From Candidatus Agrococcus pullicola (GTDB taxonomy: Bacteria > Actinomycetota > Actinomycetes > Actinomycetales > Microbacteriaceae), in assembly GCA_019115685.1 (NCBI GenBank), contig DXDC01000316.1, positions 1 through 5,014 of the forward strand: 5,014 nt of DNA, written 5' to 3'. This document shows, piece after piece, positions 1 to 5,014 of this stretch. The stretch's first letter is position 1. Each line of letters opens with the position of its first letter. A program made the position numbers and the translations under genes. The notes below the pieces were generated by a model. It was not told where the DNA came from. It made no database searches and saw only the letters and a list, made by a program, of their open reading frames with translations.

Positions 1-149
1 AGGGGCCGAACGAGGATGCCGCGGTGTTCCAGCAATTCCTGCAGTCCGTGCAGGGCGAGCTGGAGAACACCAACGGTGACGAAGACGGCGACGATGACAG
101 CGGCGACGATGACGCCGAGGAGTCGCCGGAAGAGACTGAGAGCCCGTAG
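1..149 (+). CDS. C-terminal end of an unidentified protein with an acidic tail (5' truncated)
   Basis: The reading frame with codons starting at base 3 is open from the window edge to a TAG at 147-149 and gives 48 residues. It has a short helical-looking stretch (DAAVFQQFLQSVQGEL) followed by a low-complexity tail of Asp, Glu, Gly and Ser ending in ESP. The start and most of the protein are outside the window, so the family cannot be read. The stop overlaps the GTG start of the next gene by one base, so the two are very likely co-transcribed and translationally coupled. The segment before the tail looks like the last helix that follows the cis-proline loop in DsbA-like proteins, so a second thioredoxin-fold protein is possible, but this is a guess from about 20 residues. 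The frame is supported by gene-to-gene coupling and by strong G/C preference at third positions. The overlapping frame from base 16, rich in Arg and Ser, is a shadow. Confidence 0.7.
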   Translation, partial: GPNEDAAVFQQFLQSVQGELENTNGDEDGDDDSGDDDAEESPEETESP

Positions 150-1078
150 TGTTCAGCCGTGCTCGGGCACTGCGAGTCATGGCGGTCAGCGCCACCGCCG
201 TTCTGTGCCTGAGCGCGTGCGCCGGGGAGGCCACCGAGGAGTTCGACAGCGTCGAAGATCTCGTGGCCGCCTACCACGCCGCGGGCGGTCAGTGCGAAGA
301 CTTCGTGATCTACGACGAGGCCGGTGGTGAGGAAGCCGAAGTCGCTCATTGCGGTGTTGACACTGTCCTGAGCCTGACGGAGTCCGATGACCAGACGTCA
401 GACGTTGCGACCGGCGCTATGCTGCGCGGGCAGACCGTGCTGGTCGGTGCGGGATGGGTGATCGAGGATCCTGACGCCGTCGCGCTTCGCGAAGAACTCG
501 GCGGTGCCGTGCTTGCGCTGCAGGAGGGCGGGACGCCGGAATCCGTGGAGGACGACGCGTTTGTGTTCGGTGAAGGGGAGCCGCGCATCCAGGTCGTCGT
601 GGATCCCCTCTGCGACTATTGCAACAGGTTCATCGAGACCAATGGGGATGCACTGATCGAGCTCGCCGATAGCGGGGAAGCGACGGTCGAGTATCGCGTC
701 GTGTCGCTGCACGATCACCCGGAGAACGATTTCGGCTCTTCGTACGGTGTGAATGCGCTCGCGTGCGCTGCGGATGCTGATATCGAGGCGTTCAGACCGC
801 TCCTGTCGACGGTGCTGGCGGGCCCGAGCGATGAAGCATGGACCGAGCTGGAACTCGTCGAAGCCGCCGAGCAGGCGGGTGCGGATGCGGGGGATTGCAT
901 TGCCGACGGCACGTTCCTGTTCTGGACGATGCAGTCGACGCAGGACGTGCTCCAGAACGGCCTTCCGGACGGTGAGAATCTGGGCGGCGTGCCCTACATC
1001 TCTATCGACGGCGTGCCCTACGCGCAGGACGTCACGGATCCGGACGCATTCCTCGAGGCGGTGGCCGCCGCCGAGTAG
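149..1078 (+). CDS. DsbA-family thioredoxin-fold lipoprotein with extra N-terminal domain
   Basis: This is a predicted membrane-anchored, extracytoplasmic thiol-disulfide oxidoreductase of 309 residues. Residues 1-24 form a lipoprotein signal: Arg-rich n-region (R4, R6, R9), hydrophobic core, and lipobox LSAC with the lipidated Cys24. The GTG start at 149 is preferred over ATG 179 because only it supplies the positive n-region and couples to the upstream stop; the Shine-Dalgarno is weak (GGAAGAG about 14 bases upstream). Residues 30 to about 125 form a separate domain with Cys49 and Cys68 and a GAGWVIEDP motif. The DsbA-like part follows: a beta strand (IQVVVDP), the active site C155-D-Y-C158, an alpha-helical insert with Cys206 and Cys250, and the cis-proline loop GGVPYISIDG with Pro282. 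All six cysteines of the mature chain other than the lipid anchor can be paired. The family normally oxidises or isomerises disulfides in exported proteins; substrate and redox partner are unknown. The CDYC active site lacks the proline of CPxC types. Fold assignment is firm; exact role (oxidase, isomerase or reductase) is not. Confidence 0.9.
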   Translation: MFSRARALRVMAVSATAVLCLSACAGEATEEFDSVEDLVAAYHAAGGQCEDFVIYDEAGGEEAEVAHCGVDTVLSLTESDDQTSDVATGAMLRGQTVLVGAGWVIEDPDAVALREELGGAVLALQEGGTPESVEDDAFVFGEGEPRIQVVVDPLCDYCNRFIETNGDALIELADSGEATVEYRVVSLHDHPENDFGSSYGVNALACAADADIEAFRPLLSTVLAGPSDEAWTELELVEAAEQAGADAGDCIADGTFLFWTMQSTQDVLQNGLPDGENLGGVPYISIDGVPYAQDVTDPDAFLEAVAAAE

Positions 1079-1125
1079 CGAGCGGCTCGACGTAGTGCCG
1101 ATCCGACCAAAATAGTCGAAAGAAT

Positions 1126-1158
1126 GCCTTTTGGGAGCCTCCCAAAGGGCGTTTTTTT
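1126..1158 (+). terminator. Rho-independent terminator after the DsbA-like lipoprotein gene
   Basis: An 11-base-pair stem (1126-1136 with 1140-1150, one G-T wobble) closes on a three-base GCC loop and is followed by one G and seven T residues (1152-1158). It lies 47 bases after the TAG of the lipoprotein gene and is oriented for plus-strand transcription. On the other strand the hairpin is followed by a T-rich but interrupted run (complement of 1108-1125), so it may also weakly stop the converging minus-strand operon, whose last stop codon is at 1221-1223. The rest of the 1079-1220 gap shows no other recognisable element. Confidence 0.9.
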
Positions 1159-1220
1159 CTCCTATTCTGAGGCGCTCCGCTCGGGCCGATCCTCAGGTGC
1201 GCCGTTGCGAGAAATGCGCG

Positions 1221-2090
1221 TCAGCGATACTGGTCGAGATCGCCAGCCATCGTGGCCGCTAGGTGCAACCGTCGCTCGAGTACGTTGTCGTTCTCGGGTT
1301 CCTCCATGAACGTCAAGAGCAGCTCTCCCGGGCTCGTGACGACCCAGGCCTGCAGCTCGACCATCGCCTGCTGGAATCGCTGGACCAATGGCACCAGCCT
1401 GTGCACCTCGTCGGGCGGCCCGAAGCAGTAGAACGGCCCTACTCGTGTGATGCCGTCGCTCAACAGGTCAACTGGCACGTGCGACAGCGCCCCCTGGGTC
1501 GTCATTCTTCTGTCGGCGAGTTGCTTCGGGGCAGTGAGCCAAGGGAAGGAGGACGATTGCCCCGCTCCTAAACCGACGGTCGGGAGATACGGTGATGCGT
1601 TCACGCGCACGATGGGGCGACTGACATATTGAGACACCGGGGCACCGAGATTGCGGTGGTCGAGCTGCCACGACTCGACGCTGATTCGTCGGCCAAGCAT
1701 TTCCCCTTCAATAGACTGCAGACACTGTCGCGGCGTGACGCGCACGCCCTTGGCGACGTCGGGAAACGTCCTCGTCTCCAACTCTTCGCCGGCGCGCACG
1801 CGCCACCGTCGTGCTTCCGCCCAGTCGGCAAGCGGCGCCATGCGAATTTGCTGTTGACGACGAGAGCTTCTTCGCATGAACCGGAAGAGCAGGAGCACGC
1901 CGACGACGACCACGAGGAAGATTCCCGCGGTGAGCAGCCAGACCGTAGTTGAGTCGACTCCAGCACCCGACTCGGGCTCGTGCAGCGCCGAGATCACTGA
2001 GAGGGCGATAACGCCCAGGAGCAGCGCTCCCAGAACCAACCACGTCAGGAGATGTCGGTTCTTGTTGCCGGGTGGTTTCGTGGCGTTCAT
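1221..2090 (-). CDS. Hypothetical membrane protein, two N-terminal helices and a cytoplasmic domain
   Basis: Starting at the ATG 2088-2090, the product has 289 residues. A short basic N-terminus (KPPGNKNRH) precedes a first membrane helix at about 13-34, a short acidic extracytoplasmic loop (HEPESGAGVD), a second helix at about 49-71, and an Arg-rich stretch (RFMRRSSRRQQQ) that places both ends in the cytoplasm. Residues 85-289 form a soluble domain beginning with LADWAEARRWRVRAG and ending with ELLLTF and a C-terminal helix. This layout recalls uncharacterised actinobacterial proteins with a W-A-x-x-R-x-W start to the soluble domain and a final strand plus helix; no enzymatic motif is visible. 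The frame stays open to 2249, but that start would overlap the regulator gene by 50 bases and add 53 residues of non-membrane, low-quality sequence. No good Shine-Dalgarno precedes 2090; the gene may be leaderless. Function unknown, and membership of the transport operon is uncertain because of the 109-base gap. Confidence 0.8.
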   Translation of the reverse strand: MNATKPPGNKNRHLLTWLVLGALLLGVIALSVISALHEPESGAGVDSTTVWLLTAGIFLVVVVGVLLLFRFMRRSSRRQQQIRMAPLADWAEARRWRVRAGEELETRTFPDVAKGVRVTPRQCLQSIEGEMLGRRISVESWQLDHRNLGAPVSQYVSRPIVRVNASPYLPTVGLGAGQSSSFPWLTAPKQLADRRMTTQGALSHVPVDLLSDGITRVGPFYCFGPPDEVHRLVPLVQRFQQAMVELQAWVVTSPGELLLTFMEEPENDNVLERRLHLAATMAGDLDQYR

Positions 2091-2096
2091 GCCGCC

Positions 2097-2102
2097 AGCG
2101 TA
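2097..2102 (-). promoter_or_regulatory. Candidate -10 element for a leaderless transcript of the membrane protein gene
   Basis: On the minus strand TACGCT, which fits the actinobacterial TANNNT consensus, ends six bases before the ATG at 2090-2088. Transcription from it would start at or next to the A of the ATG. The same stretch has no convincing Shine-Dalgarno, which agrees with leaderless translation, common in Actinomycetota. No TTGACA-like -35 is seen 16-18 bases further upstream, and a six-base match with three free positions is easily found by chance. Confidence 0.25.
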
Positions 2103-2199
2103 CGTGCCCAAACTCCAAGGGACCTCCGGGTGTAGCGTGCCCGCGGCCGCACGGATGACCCACTTCGTGCAACCAAGCCCATCGGATGCGCCCCCGGCG

Positions 2200-3066
2200 T
2201 TACTCCTGCAGCGCGCTTCCGAGCACGGAGAGCGAGGCGGCTCGGGCATCCCTGGCGCGGTCGCCGCGGTGCTCGATGAACAGTTCGATCAGCTGCTCCG
2301 TCAGCAGCATGTGGACGGCGCGGGATGTGTGCGTCAGCTCGTGCCGGAAGCTCTCGTTGGCCGGTGGCACGACGAGCGCTATATCGGCGAGTTCTGCTGC
2401 GGCCGAGCGTGCGAAGGAGGTGATCGTCAGTACTGTAGCGCCGCTCTCTTTTGCTGCGCGCATCGCGTCGAGCGTTGCTCGGTTCGCCCCCGAACCGGAG
2501 AACGCCACACACGCGGACCCCTCGCCGAGTTGCCGTGCGGAGATCTGCTGCGAGATCGCGTCCACGATCTGCTCCGTCGGTCTGCCTGCCGAATTCAGCC
2601 GCAGCATGAGATCGAGCCCGAGCGGCACGGAGAGTCCGTTGGCCACGACGAGCACACGCTGCGCGGTATCGAGTGTTTCAATGAACGCGAGCAGCGACTC
2701 GTCGGTCATCGCCGCCATGGCGTGCGAGAGTTCGGATCCGAACCGGGCGACGCGGGCGCGAAGCGTGCCCAGCATCGAGCCGTCGGAGCCGACCTCAGCA
2801 TCCGATGACTGCTGCATCGCGAGTTCCTGTGCCAGCGCCACGCGCAACTGCGGATACCCCTCGTAGCCGAGCGATTGCACAGCACGGATGACGGTCGTGC
2901 GGCCGACGCCTACGGCATCCGCAAGCTCCTGCGCCGTGCGCTCGACCGTTCCGCTGCGGTCGGTGAGAATGAACTCTGCAACCCGCCGCTCCGTGCGCTG
3001 CAGCGAGGGCGCCAGCGAGACGATTCTCGCGCTCGGAGGAGCGTCAGAGGCTCCGTGCCAGGTCAC
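2200..3066 (-). CDS. MurR/RpiR-family transcriptional regulator (HTH plus SIS domain)
   Basis: The 288-residue product has the full length and two-domain plan of the MurR/RpiR family. Residues 18-95 are the N-terminal winged-helix part: LQRTERRVAEFIL, then TAQELADAVGVGRTTVIRAVQSLG as the helix-turn-helix, then GYPQLRVALAQEL. Residues 125-235 are a SIS (sugar isomerase) domain with VLVVANG, the phosphosugar-binding-type loop AFSGSGANR (188-196) and the strand TVLTIT. Such proteins bind DNA as dimers or tetramers and usually respond to phosphorylated sugars or related metabolites. Start choice: GTG 3066-3064 has an excellent Shine-Dalgarno (GGAAGGAG, nine-base spacing), whereas later starts would cut the conserved N-terminus. 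The gene overlaps the upstream permease gene by 23 bases, so it is translated as part of the transport operon and probably regulates it. Whether it represses or activates, and its ligand, cannot be read from sequence. It ends in TAA at 2202-2200. Confidence 0.93.
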   Translation of the reverse strand: MTWHGASDAPPSARIVSLAPSLQRTERRVAEFILTDRSGTVERTAQELADAVGVGRTTVIRAVQSLGYEGYPQLRVALAQELAMQQSSDAEVGSDGSMLGTLRARVARFGSELSHAMAAMTDESLLAFIETLDTAQRVLVVANGLSVPLGLDLMLRLNSAGRPTEQIVDAISQQISARQLGEGSACVAFSGSGANRATLDAMRAAKESGATVLTITSFARSAAAELADIALVVPPANESFRHELTHTSRAVHMLLTEQLIELFIEHRGDRARDARAASLSVLGSALQE

Positions 3067-3898
3067 GTACCTTCGCTCCTTCCATGATGCGGTGGCGAAT
3101 CCGCCCCGAGATGGCGTCGATGATCATCGTCGCGACGACGACCACGATCAGCAGCATCCCGACGGTGTCCCACTGCCGGTAGTTGGTGTAATTCGAGAGC
3201 ATACTGCCGATACCGCCGGCACCGACGAGCCCCAGCACGGCCGAGGTTCGAATGTTGATCTCGAATCGGTACAGCGCGAACGACAAGAGCGACGGGGCCG
3301 CCGCTGGCCAGAGCGCCCAGCGCGTTACCTCGGCCGTACTGCCGCCGGCGGCGCGCACCGCCTCCGATGCGCCTTCCTGCACCGATTCGATCGTCTCGTA
3401 CACCCACTTGCCCTGCGTTCCGATGCCCGCGATGCCCAGTGCGAGGGCGCCCGTGAACGGCGTCAGACCCGTGACCGTGAGCAGTACGAGGGCGACGATC
3501 ACCTCGGGGACGGCGCGGAGCACCGCGAAGACGCCGCGCAGGCCAGTGCGCAACCACGCCGGCCCGACGCCCTTGGCTGCCAGCATCCCGAGCGGGATCG
3601 ACACGACGACGCACAGGATCGCACCGATCCAGGCCATCGAGATCGAACGCCACGTCTCGAAGAGCGCGCGAGGGAGCCGCTCCCAGTCGGGGGAGGCGAA
3701 CATGAGCACCAGATAGTGCCAGACCTGCCCTGGGAGCTCCGGCAGCTCACTCCAGGCGATATCGAGCCCCGCTGTCGCGACGAGCACGAGCACGCCGGCG
3801 GCGGTAGCGAAGAGCGTAGGCCACAGCTTGCTGGGGCGGGGAGGGGCGCTCGGTGACGGAGCCTGTGTCTGCGAAGGCGCTGGTGCTGTCTGCGTCAT
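3044..3898 (-). CDS. phnE: Phosphonate-type ABC transporter permease, second PhnE subunit
   Basis: This 284-residue integral membrane protein is one half of the channel of a phosphonate/phosphate-ester importer. A Pro/Ala/Ser/Gln-rich cytoplasmic leader (1-23) precedes the first helix (about 27-45). Further helices lie near 86-108, 120-142, 146-160 and 245-262. The EAA-type loop that docks on the ATPase is EGASEAVRAAGGS (175-187), followed by the family hallmarks YRFEINIRTSAVLG (210-223) and VGAGGIG (225-231), both typical of PhnE. The ATG start overlaps the preceding permease stop as ATGA and has a strong Shine-Dalgarno (AGGAGG, five-base spacing). It is clearly different in sequence from the other permease, so the pair should form a heterodimer rather than being a recent duplication. 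The exact substrate (phosphonate, phosphite or phosphate ester) cannot be told from the permease. The C-terminal end overlaps the RpiR-family gene by 23 bases. Confidence 0.93.
   Translation of the reverse strand: MTQTAPAPSQTQAPSPSAPPRPSKLWPTLFATAAGVLVLVATAGLDIAWSELPELPGQVWHYLVLMFASPDWERLPRALFETWRSISMAWIGAILCVVVSIPLGMLAAKGVGPAWLRTGLRGVFAVLRAVPEVIVALVLLTVTGLTPFTGALALGIAGIGTQGKWVYETIESVQEGASEAVRAAGGSTAEVTRWALWPAAAPSLLSFALYRFEINIRTSAVLGLVGAGGIGSMLSNYTNYRQWDTVGMLLIVVVVATMIIDAISGRIRHRIMEGAKVRDLARSL
3076..3083 (-). promoter_or_regulatory. Ribosome binding site deciding the GTG start of the RpiR-family gene
   Basis: On the minus strand GGAAGGAG lies nine bases before the GTG at 3066-3064, inside the coding sequence of the second permease. 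It is a near-perfect match to the 16S rRNA tail and is the reason to accept a GTG start that overlaps the upstream gene by 23 bases. Confidence 0.8.
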
Positions 3899-4698
3899 AC
3901 GAGCCTCCTGCGCAACAGGTTCGAGAGGATCTCGATCAGGATGACCACGACGAGAATCTCGAGAATGATGACCGAGACGTCAGCGTAGGCGTAGAACGCG
4001 CGTCGCTCGTCGAGCAGGCGACCGATACCGCCAGCGCCGACGATCCCGAGGATCGCGGAGATGCGCACATTGAGCTCGAGCGAATAGAGCCACTGATTCG
4101 CGAACAGGGGCCATGACTGCGGCAGTGCGGTCACGCGGTTGATTTTCAACTGTGTTCCGCCCGCTGCGCGGCCGGCCTCCATGTAGCCGTGATCGGCCGA
4201 GTCGATCGCCTCGGAGACGAGCTTGACGATGATGCCGATGTTGAACAGGAACAGCGTTATGACGCCCGGCAGCGCGCCCACGCCGACCATGGCGACGAGC
4301 ACGGTCGCGAACACGAGGTCGGGCACAGCCCTGTTGATGTTCACGATGGTGCGAACGAGATAGCGAGTGAACGAGTTGGGGTTCGTCGGCCGTGCCGCCC
4401 AGAGCGTCAGCGGTATCGAAACGATCGCCGCACCCACCGCGCCGACGAGCGCCATCTGCAGAGTCTCGAGCATGGGAGCCCAGGTTCGCGGCAGGAACTC
4501 GAAGTTCGGCTGCACGAGCTGCAGCATCTTGTCGGCGCCATTGCGCCAGTTGCGCACGATCGAGGCGACGTCGAGCTCGATGCCGCCGATTGCCGGGATG
4601 CACGTCGCAATCGTGAAGGCCACGAACGCAGCGACCACGAGCGTGTTCCGGATGCGGTTCCGCGGGCGCGGGGGAACGACGAGTTCGCCGGTGGTCAT
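3895..4698 (-). CDS. phnE: Phosphonate-type ABC transporter permease, first PhnE subunit
   Basis: This is a 267-residue inner-membrane subunit, normal length for PhnE. A short basic leader (RPRNRIRN, 11-18) precedes a first helix at about 19-38; an extracytoplasmic segment (about 40-72) is followed by helices near 78-100, 112-140, 142-160, 195-205 and 240-260. The ATPase-docking EAA-type loop is [11 protein letters not shown] (172-182). The PhnE signature appears as [21 protein letters not shown] at 206-226, with E208, N210, R212 and the final VGAGGIG. It ends in a basic tail (LLRRRLV). ATG 4698-4696 overlaps the ATPase gene's TGA as ATGA; the Shine-Dalgarno is weak, so translation is probably coupled. 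With the second permease it would form a heterodimeric channel. In other phn loci such paired permeases work with one PhnC dimer and a PhnD binding protein; PhnD is not in this window. Confidence 0.93.
   Translation of the reverse strand: MTTGELVVPPRPRNRIRNTLVVAAFVAFTIATCIPAIGGIELDVASIVRNWRNGADKMLQLVQPNFEFLPRTWAPMLETLQMALVGAVGAAIVSIPLTLWAARPTNPNSFTRYLVRTIVNINRAVPDLVFATVLVAMVGVGALPGVITLFLFNIGIIVKLVSEAIDSADHGYMEAGRAAGGTQLKINRVTALPQSWPLFANQWLYSLELNVRISAILGIVGAGGIGRLLDERRAFYAYADVSVIILEILVVVILIEILSNLLRRRLV
3904..3909 (-). promoter_or_regulatory. Ribosome binding site for the second permease gene
   Basis: AGGAGG on the minus strand sits five bases before the ATG at 3898-3896, within the last codons of the first permease gene (the codons for the RRR near its C-terminus). 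It supports independent, strong initiation of the second permease in addition to coupling through the ATGA overlap. Confidence 0.75.
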
Positions 4699-5014
4699 GC
4701 CTGCGATTCCAGCTTGTCTCGTGCCTGGATCGGACGCCCGTAGATCTCTTCGAAGTCGGCGTCCGTTGCAGCGGCAGCAGCACCGTCGTACACGAGTTGT
4801 CCGTCGCGCAGACCGATCATGCGGGTCGTGTACTGCCGCGCGAGGTCCATGAGGTGAATGTTGATAAGGACCGTCAGGCCCTGCTCCCGATTGATGCGGC
4901 GCAGGTCGCTCATGACTCCGTGCGCGGTGGGCGGGTCCAGGCTCGCAACCGGCTCGTCCGCCAGCATCACGCTGGGTTCCTGGGTGAGTGCGCGGGCGAT
5001 GGCCACACGTTGCT
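4695..5014 (-). CDS. phnC: Phosphonate-type ABC transporter ATP-binding protein, C-terminal part (5' truncated)
   Basis: About 105 C-terminal residues are visible; the frame is open through the right edge of the window, so Walker A, the Q-loop and most of the LSGGQ signature lie outside. What remains is diagnostic: QRVAIARAL (end of the signature helix, at the edge), Walker B VMLADEP with Asp at 4958-4956 and catalytic Glu at 4955-4953, the D-loop ASLDP, and the switch histidine in [11 protein letters not shown] (His at 4856-4854). The stretches [11 protein letters not shown] and the H-loop followed by [21 protein letters not shown] are typical of PhnC. The GTG at 5006-5004 lies inside the signature helix and is not the start. 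The protein powers uptake by ATP hydrolysis at the cytoplasmic face of the two permeases encoded next. Its TGA overlaps the first permease ATG by four bases (ATGA). Confidence 0.93.
   Translation of the reverse strand, partial: QRVAIARALTQEPSVMLADEPVASLDPPTAHGVMSDLRRINREQGLTVLINIHLMDLARQYTTRMIGLRDGQLVYDGAAAAATDADFEEIYGRPIQARDKLESQA

Noticed and set aside
16..330. Plus-strand open frame of 104 codons overlapping the first two genes
   Set aside because: The product is almost entirely Arg/Ser/Gly low-complexity sequence and overlaps the signal peptide region of the well-supported lipoprotein gene in another frame.
179..1078. Shorter ATG start at 179 for the DsbA-like lipoprotein
   Set aside because: It would remove the arginines of the signal peptide n-region and leave only 13 residues before the lipid-modified cysteine; the GTG at 149 gives a normal lipoprotein signal and couples to the upstream stop.
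1501..1740. Slightly lower GC within the membrane protein gene as a sign of horizontal transfer
   Set aside because: Hand counts on single 60-base lines (about 57-62% against 62-67% elsewhere) are within normal local variation, and no mobile element or direct repeat flanks the gene.
2091..2249. Longer start at 2249 for the two-helix membrane protein
   Set aside because: It would overlap the regulator gene by 50 bases and place 53 residues of uncharacteristic sequence ahead of a typical basic N-terminus and first membrane helix; ATG 2090 is more natural.
1876..2808. Plus-strand open frame of 310 codons across the membrane protein and regulator genes
   Set aside because: It spans two unrelated minus-strand genes and their gap, has no recognisable motif and no ribosome binding site, and has the composition of a shadow frame.
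2888..3856. Long plus-strand open frame of 322 codons opposite the second permease and regulator
   Set aside because: Its translation is rich in Arg, Asp, Glu, His and Gln with no domain, as expected antisense to GC-rich genes. The minus strand holds a clear PhnE and RpiR pair in the same bases.

Overview
The window reads as chromosomal DNA from a high-GC Gram-positive bacterium (Actinomycetota, plausibly a Microbacteriaceae-like organism). Four 60-base lines counted by eye ran at about 57-67% GC. Coding is tight, GTG starts are used, and the exported thiol-oxidoreductase lipoprotein and the two-helix membrane protein have an actinobacterial look. The family-level placement is a guess; no rRNA or other marker gene is present.

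Left part, plus strand (1-1158): the last 48 codons of a gene with a very acidic C-terminal tail touch the start of a complete gene for a DsbA-like thioredoxin-fold lipoprotein. That protein carries an extra N-terminal domain and three potential cysteine pairs. A strong intrinsic terminator (1126-1158) closes this unit.

Right part, minus strand (5014 down to 1221): a tightly packed operon enters from the right edge. In order of transcription it holds the 3' end of a phosphonate-type ABC transporter ATPase (PhnC), two different PhnE-type permeases joined by ATGA overlaps, and a MurR/RpiR-family regulator (HTH plus SIS domain) whose GTG start lies inside the end of the second permease gene. After a 109-base gap comes a gene for a conserved-looking two-helix membrane protein of unknown function, which may have its own leaderless transcript. 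The two gene blocks converge on the 142-base gap 1079-1220, which holds only the terminator.

Functionally, PhnC and the PhnE pair would form the ATPase and heterodimeric channel of an importer for phosphonate or another organophosphorus compound. The binding protein (PhnD) and any catabolic enzymes are not in view and may lie beyond the right edge. The co-transcribed SIS-domain regulator suggests control by a phosphorylated sugar-like ligand rather than by general phosphate starvation. I see no mobile element, CRISPR array, RNA gene or clearly new defence-type system here. The most unusual items are the fused DsbA-like lipoprotein and the RpiR-phn pairing.
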